DNA of 7,182 bases, from the NCBI GenBank assembly GCA_003556925.1, contig PWQC01000011.1, positions 1 to 7,182 on the forward strand, written 5' to 3'. Origin of the DNA: Candidatus Nealsoniibacteriota bacterium (lineage in GTDB: Bacteria; Patescibacteriota; Minisyncoccia; Minisyncoccales; GWA2-38-27). A program made the position numbers and the translations under genes. Below, piece by piece: positions 1 to 6,091 of the stretch. The stretch's first letter is position 1. The number at the start of each line of letters is the position of its first letter. The notes below the pieces were generated by a model. That model did not search any database, was not told the origin of the DNA, and saw only the letters and a list, made by a program, of their open reading frames with translations.

Positions 1-1982
1 GAGAATATCTTCTTGATGTTACCATTATTGGCGAAGGTTCTGTTGTTAAGAGCCCCGAGCAAGATAACTACGCCTATCAAGAGGTAGTAACTTTAACAGC
101 TACTCCCGTCGATAGTAATTGGATCTTTAGTCATTGGGGAGGAGACATCTCCGGCTCAACTAATCCGAAAGAGATTACTATTGATAGCGACAAATCAATC
201 GAAGCTGTCTTCGATCAAAAAGAATATACTCTTGGCGTTACTATTACTGGCGAGGGTTCAATTAGTAAGAATCCAGACCAAAATTATTATTCAAACGAAG
301 AGGTTGTAGTTACTGCTTATCCTTCGGCTGGTTATCTTTTTTCTGAGTGGTCGGGTTGTGATTCAACAGAGGGGGACGAATGTACTATAACAGTTAACGA
401 AAACAAGATTATAGAAGTTGTCTTTATAGAGAGAGAATATTCTCTTAATTTTACTATTATTGGTGAAGGCTCTGTTATTAAGAGTCCTGAACAAGATAAC
501 TATGATTATCAACAAACAGTAACCTTAACAGCCAGTCCCGCTGATAGTAATTGGATCTTTAGTCATTGGGGGGGAGACATCTCCGGCTCAACTAATCCGA
601 AAGAGATTACTATTGAGAGTGATAAAAATATCGACCTTTATTTCATTGAATCAACCGAAGAAGAATACTCTCTTAATTTTACTGTTACCGGTGAGGGTTC
701 TGTCGCTAAGAGTCCCGACAAATCAAGTTATCTTAAAGATGAATCAGTCGTTTTAACTGCTCATCCTGCAAGCGGATGGATCTTTAGTCGTTGGGGAGGA
801 GACATCTCCGGCTCAACTAATCCGAAGGAGATTATTGTTGATGGTCATAAAAATATTAACCTTTATTTTGAACAAGAACAGATCATTTTTTATAAATTAA
901 ACTTGGAAGCTTTCCCCTCCGGATCGGGCTCTCTCTCCGGAGCAGGTTATTATGAAAAAGACGAGGAGATAGAATTAACAGCGGAAGCTAATGAAGGATA
1001 TGAATTTATCTCTTGGAAGAGACAAGAAGAGGTAATAAGTGAAGAGTCTTCTTTTAATTATCTTATGCCTTCAGAAGAGGTGACCCTTACCGCTCATTTT
1101 TCTTTAAAAGAATATACTCTTGATCTTACCCTTCAGGGGAGTGGCTCGGTAGAGAAAGAGCCAGAAAAAGAATATTATCAACATGGAGAAGAGGTGACCC
1201 TTACCGCTCAATCTGATTCTGGTTGGCGTTTTAATGGATGGAGTGGAGATTTAGAAAGCAGTTTGTCTCCAAAGACGATTGTTATGAATGAAAATAAAGA
1301 GATAGTGGCTACTTTTGGGATAATAAGCTCTGGCGGAGGCGGAGGTGGCGGAGGAAGCGTTAGTCCAAGCTATAATATTTCTTTAAGTGTTAATAACGAG
1401 AAGATGGGGATGGTCCAAGGGGGAGGTAATTATAGGCAGGGGGCGGAAGTAACGATCAAAGCCGTTCCTTTTGAGAATTATTATTTTTCTTTTTGGCAAG
1501 AAGACGATCAAGTAATAAGCAGAGAAGAAGAGTATATCTTTACTGTTGCGAAAAGTAGAGAGATAGAGGCCGTCTTTTCAGAGAAAAAGATAGAGAAGCA
1601 AGAAGAGATAACTTCAGAAAAAGAGAGAATTGCTTACCTTCAAAATAAGGTTGCCGTTTTAACTAAACAGATCCTTATTTTAATAGCTCAAATAGAACAA
1701 ATAGAACAAAGAGAAAATTCTTCCCTAACGATTCAGTTTAATCGTAATTTAACTGTTGGCTCTCAAGGAGAGGATGTTAAGAGATTACAGCAGATATTGA
1801 ATCGTCAAGGCTTTCTTGTTTCTCAAACAGGGCTCGGTTCTTTGAATCAAGAGACCATCTATTTTGGATTAAAAACCAGAGAAGCCTTAGCTCAATTTCA
1901 ACTAGCTAAAAATATCTCTCCAGCTTTGGGATATTTTGGACCAATAACTAGAAAAATTATCAATGAAAATTATCATTTCTAA
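1..1982 (+). CDS. Repeat-rich surface protein with peptidoglycan-binding C-terminus (5' truncated)
   Basis: The frame is open from the left edge (first full codon at 3), so 659 C-terminal residues are visible and the N-terminus, with any signal peptide, is missing. Seen in order: six tandem ~70-76-residue units (about residues 1-440) of the divergent InlB B-repeat type, with G-E/S-G-S-V near the start, a W-S/G-G-D core and a closing V/L-x-F strand; an eight-Gly linker (444-451); a seventh unit (457-526); a charged then Leu/Ile-rich coiled coil (about 527-574); and a peptidoglycan_binding_1-like domain (about 579-659) with the typical GSQGEDVKRLQ and YFGPITRKIIN motifs. Unit 2 has an extra Cys pair (C119, C127) that could form a disulfide outside the cell. 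This architecture is common in Parcubacteria and implies an exported, wall-associated protein, perhaps for attachment; the ligand is unknown. The TTG at 903 is internal, not a start. The 3' end overlaps ispH by 20 bp. Confidence 0.9.
   Translation, partial: EYLLDVTIIGEGSVVKSPEQDNYAYQEVVTLTATPVDSNWIFSHWGGDISGSTNPKEITIDSDKSIEAVFDQKEYTLGVTITGEGSISKNPDQNYYSNEEVVVTAYPSAGYLFSEWSGCDSTEGDECTITVNENKIIEVVFIEREYSLNFTIIGEGSVIKSPEQDNYDYQQTVTLTASPADSNWIFSHWGGDISGSTNPKEITIESDKNIDLYFIESTEEEYSLNFTVTGEGSVAKSPDKSSYLKDESVVLTAHPASGWIFSRWGGDISGSTNPKEIIVDGHKNINLYFEQEQIIFYKLNLEAFPSGSGSLSGAGYYEKDEEIELTAEANEGYEFISWKRQEEVISEESSFNYLMPSEEVTLTAHFSLKEYTLDLTLQGSGSVEKEPEKEYYQHGEEVTLTAQSDSGWRFNGWSGDLESSLSPKTIVMNENKEIVATFGIISSGGGGGGGGSVSPSYNISLSVNNEKMGMVQGGGNYRQGAEVTIKAVPFENYYFSFWQEDDQVISREEEYIFTVAKSREIEAVFSEKKIEKQEEITSEKERIAYLQNKVAVLTKQILILIAQIEQIEQRENSSLTIQFNRNLTVGSQGEDVKRLQQILNRQGFLVSQTGLGSLNQETIYFGLKTREALAQFQLAKNISPALGYFGPITRKIINENYHF
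111..184 (+). repeat. Near-identical repeat core, copy 1
   Basis: This 74-bp block recurs at 543-616 with one mismatch, a silent gga/ggg change at 140 versus 572. It encodes the core W-I-F-S-H-W-G-G-D-I-S-G and the following strand of repeat unit 1. Confidence 0.9.
543..616 (+). repeat. Near-identical repeat core, copy 2
   Basis: Copy 2 of the repeat core, in unit 3. It lies exactly 432 bp downstream of copy 1 and differs from it at a single silent position. Confidence 0.9.
777..836 (+). repeat. Near-identical repeat core, copy 3
   Basis: Copy 3 of the core, in unit 4. Over its first 60 bp it differs from copy 1 by a His-to-Arg codon change (cat/cgt) and a silent aaa/aag change, and it diverges after that. 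Confidence 0.85.
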
Positions 1983-2796
1983 AGAAGTAGGCTTCTGTTT
2001 CGGGGTGAAAAGGGCGATTAGATTAGTGGAAGACAATATCAAAAAGATGGAGAAGCCCGTAATGATGTATGGAGATTTGATTCATAATAAGGAGGTGGTA
2101 GAAAAGATCTGCCGCTTAGGAATAAAAGTTATTCATGACCCAGATAAAGCCCAAAAGGGGACTTTAATTATTACCGCTCATGGAATCTCTCCTGTCTTAA
2201 AAAAAAGATTAGAAAAGAGAATTAATTTAACCTTATTTGATACTACCTGTTGTATGGTCCTTGCCGTTCACCGAGCGGCGGAAAGATTAAAGAAAAAAGG
2301 GAAAAAAGTATTGATCTTCGGCGATTTGAAACATCAGGAGGTTATTGGAATTAAAGGAGCGGCCGGAAGAGGAGCAAGAACCTTTTCCTCTAAAGAGAAG
2401 CTTTTGAAGATAAAAGACAAGGGAAGATATGGCATGGTCGTTCAGACGACCCAGGACTTAGAAAAGATGAAAGAGATTGAAAAAATAGATAAAAAGATAG
2501 AGATTATTAATACCATCTGTCGCTCGACTCGTGATCGCCAAAGAGAGATTAAGAGAGTGGCTAGAGAGGCGGACACCGTTCTGGTGATCGGGTCTAAGAC
2601 AAGCGCTAATACTAATCGTCTCTTTCAGGTGGCTCTAAGGATTAATAAAAATACCTTTTTTATTGAAAATGAAAAGCAATTAAAAAAAGAATGGCTTAAA
2701 GGAGTAATCGGTATTGGAGCCGGTGCTTCTACTCCGGAATTAACGGTTAATAAAATAATAAAAAAAATCAATGAGAAGAAAAACCAAAAAAATTAA
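1963..2796 (+). CDS. ispH: 4-hydroxy-3-methylbut-2-enyl diphosphate reductase (IspH/LytB)
   Basis: IspH catalyses the last MEP-pathway step, reductive dehydroxylation of HMBPP to IPP and DMAPP, on a [4Fe-4S] cluster in the cytosol. The 277 residues cover the whole core fold; E. coli IspH is 316. The three cluster Cys are present: C12 in GFCFGV, C96 in DTTC, C186 in NTIC. So are the substrate-site residues: H41, H73 (TAHG), H124 and E126 (KHQEV), T162/T163, S214 and N216 (SKTSAN) and S256 (GAGAST). Two oddities: the Pro usually following the second Cys is Cys (C97), and the second Ser of the usual SSN triad is Ala (A215). The ATG at 1963 gives the expected N-terminus (MKIII-KEVGFCFGV) and lies inside the end of the preceding gene. 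No Shine-Dalgarno sequence is visible, so coupled translation is likely. The 3' end overlaps ispG by 26 bp. Confidence 0.95.
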   Translation: MKIIISKEVGFCFGVKRAIRLVEDNIKKMEKPVMMYGDLIHNKEVVEKICRLGIKVIHDPDKAQKGTLIITAHGISPVLKKRLEKRINLTLFDTTCCMVLAVHRAAERLKKKGKKVLIFGDLKHQEVIGIKGAAGRGARTFSSKEKLLKIKDKGRYGMVVQTTQDLEKMKEIEKIDKKIEIINTICRSTRDRQREIKRVAREADTVLVIGSKTSANTNRLFQVALRINKNTFFIENEKQLKKEWLKGVIGIGAGASTPELTVNKIIKKINEKKNQKN

Positions 2797-3811
2797 AGTA
2801 GGCAATGTTTTTATTGGTGGGAATGCTCCTATCTCGGTTCAGTCGATGGTTAAAGCAGACACCCGTAATGTTGAATTAACCGTTAAGCAGATTAAAGAGT
2901 TAGAAAAAGAGGGTTGTGAAATTATTAGAGTGGCTGTTCCTGATATGGAAGCGGCCAAAAAACTAGGAAAGATAAAGAAAAGAATCAATATTCCCTTAGT
3001 AGCCGATATCCATTTTTCTGCTCAATTGGCTTTAGAGGCGATTGATCAAGGAGTAGATAAATTAAGAATTAATCCCGGGAATATTAAAAAGGAAAAGATA
3101 AAAGAGGTTGTTTTGAAGGCGAAAAAACACAAAGTTCCTATTAGGATAGGAATTAATATGGGTTCTTTGGAAAAAGATATCTTATTTAAATATGGAGCGA
3201 CAGAGAAAGCGATGGTTGTTTCAGCTATGAGGCATATTAAGATCTTAGAGAAGTATAATTTTAATCAAATAATTATATCTCTTAAATCTTCTGACATTAA
3301 AAGAACTATTAACGCTTATCGTTTATTGGCTAAAAGGGTGGACTATCCTCTTCATATCGGTATCACGGAAGCAGGGACAAAGTTTAGAGGGACTATTATC
3401 TCTTCCGTCGGCCTTGGTATTCTTCTTGAAGAAGGAATAGGGGATACATTGAGAGTCTCTTTAAGCGATCAATCCAAAGAAGAAGTAAAGGTTGGTTGGG
3501 AGATACTAAAATCGCTTAATCTAAGAAAGAAGGGAGTTTCCATTACTAGTTGTCCTACCTGTGGAAGAACAGAGATAGATCTCTTTAAATTAGTTAAACA
3601 AGTAGAAGAGATAGCAAAGCCGATTAAAAAGGATCTTCATATTGCCGTTATGGGGTGCGTGGTTAACGGTCCCGGAGAAGCCCGAGAAGCTGATTTGGCT
3701 ATTGTAGGCGGGAAAAAGAACGGCCTTATTATTAAAAAAGGGAAGATAATTAAAATGGTTCCAGAAAAGAAGCTTTTGGTTGAATTTAAAAGAGAGTTAA
3801 AAAAGATGTAG
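2771..3811 (+). CDS. ispG: 4-hydroxy-3-methylbut-2-en-1-yl diphosphate synthase (IspG/GcpE)
   Basis: IspG performs the penultimate MEP-pathway step, converting MEcPP to HMBPP with a [4Fe-4S] cluster and an external electron donor (flavodoxin or ferredoxin in known systems). The 346 residues match the short bacterial form (E. coli 372), without the extra middle domain of plant and some bacterial enzymes. The N-terminal TIM-barrel part shows VGNVFIGGNAPISVQSM (residues 10-26), VADIHF (77-82), LRINPGN (98-104) and IGINMGS (126-132). The C-terminal cluster domain has C261 and C264 (SCPTCGRTE), C296 (MGCVVNGPGEA) and E303, the full ligand set. The ATG at 2771 leads directly into the conserved K-x-K-V-G-N start. 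The start overlaps ispH and the stop overlaps the convergent rel stop by 15 bp. No Shine-Dalgarno sequence is seen, so expression is probably coupled to ispH. Confidence 0.96.
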   Translation: MRRKTKKIKVGNVFIGGNAPISVQSMVKADTRNVELTVKQIKELEKEGCEIIRVAVPDMEAAKKLGKIKKRINIPLVADIHFSAQLALEAIDQGVDKLRINPGNIKKEKIKEVVLKAKKHKVPIRIGINMGSLEKDILFKYGATEKAMVVSAMRHIKILEKYNFNQIIISLKSSDIKRTINAYRLLAKRVDYPLHIGITEAGTKFRGTIISSVGLGILLEEGIGDTLRVSLSDQSKEEVKVGWEILKSLNLRKKGVSITSCPTCGRTEIDLFKLVKQVEEIAKPIKKDLHIAVMGCVVNGPGEAREADLAIVGGKKNGLIIKKGKIIKMVPEKKLLVEFKRELKKM

Positions 3812-5299
3812 ATTATTCTTTTTTTGCAAAGCTGAGCGAATGTTTCTTTTAGCATTAACTGTTTTAACACATTCTAGCCACTTCTGATTGGGGCTGTTTT
3901 TTTTATCTGTTACTATCTCTATTATATCTCCATTTTTAAGACAAGTATCTATAGCAGTCATCTTTCCGTTTATTCTGGCGCCGCCGACATGGTCTCCGAT
4001 ATCAGAATGAATGGTATAAGCGAAATCAATCGGAGTAGAATTAATCGGTAGGTCGATTACATCGCCCTTGGGAGTAAAGACAAAGATTCTTTCTTTGAAA
4101 AAATCTTCTTGTAAGTCTTTTTCTGCTTGAGTATTTTGATATTTGACTAAATCTTTTATCCAGCTGGGGATATCATCAAAATTTAACTTTTTTTCTAGTA
4201 AAGAGCTATCTTTGTTTATCGGTAAAAGCCGTTTAATCCAAGAAAAATTTGACCCTGAACTATCCTTTGTTTCTTTTTTATAAACGAGATGAGAGGTGAT
4301 TCCGTATTCGGCTTCTTGGTGCATCTCTTTTGTTTTAATTTGGATCTCTATTATATTGCCATGACCGGTAAAGATGGTGGTATGGAGCGATTGATAATTG
4401 TTCGGCTTAGGAAAGGCGATGTAGTCTTTTATTCTATCTGGCAATGGGCGCCAGATACCATGAATAATTCCCAAAACATTATAACAATCTTTTACCTCTG
4501 GAAGAATTATTCTTAAAGCAGCGATATCATAAATTTTTTCGATATTCCACTCTTTCCTGATTAGTTTTTTATAGATACTATAAAAAGTTTTAATCCGGTA
4601 ATCAGTACTAAAATTAATGATATTATTTTTAGCGAGAGCTTTTTTAACTGATTTTTCGAATATTCCTAATCTTTCAAACTCTTTTTCCGTCTTAAAGTTG
4701 ACTAGTTTTTTGGTCTTTTTATATTCTTCGGGATAGACATAAGGAAAGGCCAAGTCTTCTAATTGTCGACTTATCTTTCTGATTCCTAGTCGATAAGCAA
4801 CAGCAACATATATCTCTAGTGTTTCTCGGGCTATTCTTTTTTGTTTTTCTTCTGGGAGAGGGGATAGAGTTTTCATATTGTGAAGTCGGTCAGCCAGTTT
4901 TATAATAATTACTCTGATGTCTTGAGAAACGGCAACGAAAAATTTTCTCAAACTTTCTTTGTGCCTTTCCGCGCCCTGATATTTTAACTTTCCAAGCATG
5001 GTCACTCCATTTACCAGGAAAGTGATTTCTTGACCGAATTCTTTTTCGAGGGTTTTTTCGTCAACTTCGGTATCTTCAATTACGTCGTGTAGTAGTCCGG
5101 TAACGATAACAGTTGGGCTCATATTTAAATCGGCCAATATCTTGGCAGTCTCACAAAGATGATCTAAATGAAACTCCCCAGAAAGTCTTTTTTGTCCTTC
5201 ATGGGCTTTCTGAACAAAATCAAAAGCCCGCTGAATTAACGCCTCGTCTTCTTTGGTAAGAAAACTTGTTGAATTGATAATCTCTTTTACACTTTCCAT
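3797..5299 (-). CDS. rel: Bifunctional-type (p)ppGpp synthetase/hydrolase, short Rel without the C-terminal regulatory domains
   Basis: RelA/SpoT homologues make and degrade (p)ppGpp, the alarmone of the stringent response. Seen over 500 residues: an N-terminal HD hydrolase domain with H47, H71-D72 (LLHDVIEDT), and D137 and N141 (ADRLHNMKT), all key residues kept; a synthetase domain with R235 and K237 (RIKTFYSIYKK), D258 (YDIAALR), the KDYIAFPKPNNYQSLHTT stretch and E318 (IEIQIKT); and a TGS domain (about 404-465) with FTPKGDVIDLP and the conserved His (H431). The protein ends soon after the TGS, whereas full-length Rel/SpoT is about 700-750, so the zinc-finger/coiled-coil and ACT/RRM modules that contact the ribosome are absent. 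The Gly of the usual PGRFKDY motif is Asp (D288), so synthetase strength is uncertain. The ATG lies 7 nt after a TATAAT box and no usable Shine-Dalgarno sequence exists, suggesting a leaderless mRNA. Confidence 0.93.
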   Translation of the reverse strand: MESVKEIINSTSFLTKEDEALIQRAFDFVQKAHEGQKRLSGEFHLDHLCETAKILADLNMSPTVIVTGLLHDVIEDTEVDEKTLEKEFGQEITFLVNGVTMLGKLKYQGAERHKESLRKFFVAVSQDIRVIIIKLADRLHNMKTLSPLPEEKQKRIARETLEIYVAVAYRLGIRKISRQLEDLAFPYVYPEEYKKTKKLVNFKTEKEFERLGIFEKSVKKALAKNNIINFSTDYRIKTFYSIYKKLIRKEWNIEKIYDIAALRIILPEVKDCYNVLGIIHGIWRPLPDRIKDYIAFPKPNNYQSLHTTIFTGHGNIIEIQIKTKEMHQEAEYGITSHLVYKKETKDSSGSNFSWIKRLLPINKDSSLLEKKLNFDDIPSWIKDLVKYQNTQAEKDLQEDFFKERIFVFTPKGDVIDLPINSTPIDFAYTIHSDIGDHVGGARINGKMTAIDTCLKNGDIIEIVTDKKNSPNQKWLECVKTVNAKRNIRSALQKKNNLHLF

Positions 5300-5306
5300 C
5301 CTTTTT

Positions 5307-5334
5307 ATTATAGCGTAAAAAGAAGTTTTGACAA
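5307..5334 (-). promoter_or_regulatory. Promoter of rel (leaderless arrangement)
   Basis: Read on the minus strand there is a TTGTCA -35 box (5334-5329), a 16-bp spacer and a perfect TATAAT -10 box (5312-5307). The expected transcription start falls at about 5299-5300, on or next to the A of the rel ATG at 5299. Confidence 0.75.
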
Positions 5335-5342
5335 ACCTGTTG

Positions 5343-5371
5343 TTGACATTAAATTTTTCTTAGTGTATAAT
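5343..5371 (+). promoter_or_regulatory. Consensus sigma70-type promoter of the WG-like gene
   Basis: TTGACA (5343-5348), a 17-bp spacer and TATAAT (5366-5371) match the consensus in every hexamer position and in spacing. The predicted start is about 5378-5379, giving a leader of roughly 35 nt that contains the Shine-Dalgarno sequence. Only 8 bp separate this -35 from the -35 of the divergent rel promoter. Confidence 0.88.
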
Positions 5372-5401
5372 TCTTTAGATTCTTTAAAAATATATTTTTC
5401 G

Positions 5402-5409
5402 AAGGAGGT
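5402..5409 (+). promoter_or_regulatory. Strong ribosome binding site that sets the start of the WG-like gene
   Basis: AAGGAGGT, with its GGAGG ending 5 nt before the ATG at 5414, is a near-perfect Shine-Dalgarno sequence. It fixes the start there rather than at the in-frame GTG at 5363, which lies inside the promoter. No other gene start in the window has a comparable site. Confidence 0.9.
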
Positions 5410-5413
5410 AGAA

Positions 5414-5911
5414 ATGTCCTTGATAGTAATGAAAGAAAAAATCTCTTTTTTGGGCTACACTTTCGTTTCTCCTTTTTTCGGAGACTTAGCGGTGGCGGAA
5501 AAAGACGGGAGACAGTTTCATGTTACCTTTGATCTCGTTCCCGCTTATCCGGAGCGCTACGACATGGTCTGGCCTTTCTTTGACGGCTGGATTGGTCGAG
5601 CTGTAGCTCGAGACAAAGGAAGGTGTTTTCACCTCTCTTTTGACGGCTCTCACGCTCTTCCTTCTTACAGAGCCAGATATGATAGAGTTTGGCCTTATTT
5701 TGAGGGATTAGCTGGAGCGGAAAAGAACGGTGAACACTTCCACATTCGATATGATGGAAGTCCCGCCTATATCCAAAGGTATGATTATGTTGGACCTTTT
5801 AACGGTCCCTTAGCTTTGGCCAGGAAAAACAATAGGTCCTTTTATATCACTACTAATGGACTTAGAGCGGATCGTTACCTAGAAACGGAGGACGATCTAT
5901 TGCGAGAATAG
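5414..5911 (+). CDS. Small WG-repeat-like protein
   Basis: The 165-residue product has no signal peptide and no membrane segment, so it is predicted to be cytosolic. It consists almost entirely of four degenerate units of about 34-40 residues. These are marked by RYD-x-V-W/G-P-F/Y at residues 48, 88 and 122 and by a following L-A-x-A-x-K-N/D-G...F-H-I-x-x-D-G strand pair; the first unit is partial at its N-terminus. The pattern resembles the WG (KWG) repeat family, usually thought to form beta-propeller-like or solenoid folds, but the Trp-Gly pair is mostly replaced by F-H. The molecular role is unknown. The gene is monocistronic, with a perfect promoter, a strong Shine-Dalgarno sequence and its own terminator, so high expression is likely. 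Its codons look somewhat richer in G and C than those of its neighbours. An unrelated fold with similar repeats remains possible. Confidence 0.85.
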   Translation: MSLIVMKEKISFLGYTFVSPFFGDLAVAEKDGRQFHVTFDLVPAYPERYDMVWPFFDGWIGRAVARDKGRCFHLSFDGSHALPSYRARYDRVWPYFEGLAGAEKNGEHFHIRYDGSPAYIQRYDYVGPFNGPLALARKNNRSFYITTNGLRADRYLETEDDLLRE

Positions 5912-5949
5912 AGCCCTTGAATTTTATAATAACTTTCAGGGGCTTTTTT
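5912..5949 (+). terminator. Rho-independent terminator of the WG-like gene
   Basis: AGCCCTTGAA (5912-5921) pairs with TTCAGGGGCT (5935-5944) as a 10-bp stem with one G-U pair and a 13-nt A/T-rich loop. The stem runs into a T tract ending at 5949. It begins directly after the TAG stop. Confidence 0.88.
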
Positions 5950-5954
5950 AATCC

Positions 5955-5985
5955 TTGACAAAAAAGAATAATTTTGGTATATAAT
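5955..5985 (+). promoter_or_regulatory. Promoter of the first candidate small RNA
   Basis: A perfect TTGACA (5955-5960) is followed by TATAAT at 5980-5985 (19-bp spacer) or by the overlapping TATATA at 5978-5983 (17-bp spacer). The predicted start is about 5990-5992. The promoter begins 6 bp after the T tract of the preceding terminator, so it serves a new transcription unit. Confidence 0.78.
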
Positions 5986-5991
5986 AGACAG

Positions 5992-6069
5992 TGAGTGCTT
6001 TTTTCGCAAGAAAAAGCCCTTATAAAGTCGGTGAAAGACCTCTCTCGAGTGAGGTCTTTTACTTTTTTT
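5992..6069 (+). ncRNA. Candidate small RNA 1 (or attenuated leader of murB)
   Basis: A consensus-like promoter and a strong terminator bracket about 78 nt with no convincing coding potential. The predicted 5' end carries AGTGAGTGCT (5990-5999). It is followed by a hairpin at 5997-6017 (GCTTTTT against AAAAAGC plus a C-G closing pair, one bulged T) capped by a GCAA tetraloop of the stable GNRA type. A short single-stranded stretch leads to the terminator hairpin. I recognise no known RNA family. The 5' ten nucleotides are perfectly complementary to 6101-6110 in the next unit. Alternatively this is the 5' part of a long murB leader with an intrinsic attenuator. The ends are estimates. Confidence 0.6.
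6031..6069 (+). terminator. Strong intrinsic terminator of small RNA 1
   Basis: GTGAAAGACCTC (6031-6042) pairs with GAGGTCTTTTAC (6051-6062) in a 12-bp stem containing one G-U pair and closed by an 8-nt loop. Seven Ts follow at once (6063-6069). This is the best-formed terminator in the window, and it lies 117 bp before murB. Confidence 0.9.
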
Positions 6070-6085
6070 ATATCTTTGTTATAAT
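6058..6085 (+). promoter_or_regulatory. Promoter of the second candidate small RNA
   Basis: A perfect TATAAT -10 box (6080-6085) is preceded by a weak TTTACT -35 (6058-6063) at 16 bp, inside the tail of the previous terminator. The predicted start, about 6092, coincides with the first base of the next hairpin stem. Confidence 0.55.
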
Positions 6086-6091
6086 ACTTAC

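Larger units (their letters stand above)
3..1580 (+). repeat. Tandem InlB-type repeat array (seven units)
   Basis: Units start at about 3, 222, 435, 663, 891, 1110 and 1371, each 70-76 codons. Units 1, 3 and 4 are closest to one another and share a nearly invariant core. Units 2, 5, 6 and 7 are diverged. Unit 7 is set apart by the poly-Gly linker encoded at 1332-1355. All units lie within the coding frame of the surface protein, and their lengths keep that frame. Confidence 0.88.

Noticed and set aside
903..905. TTG at 903 as the start of a separate gene
   Set aside because: The frame is open without a stop from the left edge, and the repeats continue across this point, so the codon is internal.
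3761..3779. Hairpin near the end of ispG (CCAGAAAAG with CTTTTGG) as a terminator
   Set aside because: The stem is A/T-rich with a 2-nt bulge, lies inside coding sequence, and no T tract follows on either strand.
3637..3870. Minus-strand ORF of 77 codons across the end of ispG
   Set aside because: It is antisense to the conserved cluster domain of ispG and the tail of rel, with low-complexity Phe/Ile content and no start signals. It is a shadow frame.
4289..4516. Plus-strand ORF of 75 codons inside rel
   Set aside because: It is antisense to the conserved synthetase domain of rel, with no promoter, Shine-Dalgarno sequence or recognisable domain.
5363..5413. Upstream in-frame GTG start for the WG-like gene
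   Set aside because: The GTG lies in the promoter, overlapping the spacer and -10 region, upstream of the predicted transcription start. The Shine-Dalgarno sequence at 5402-5409 fixes the start at 5414.
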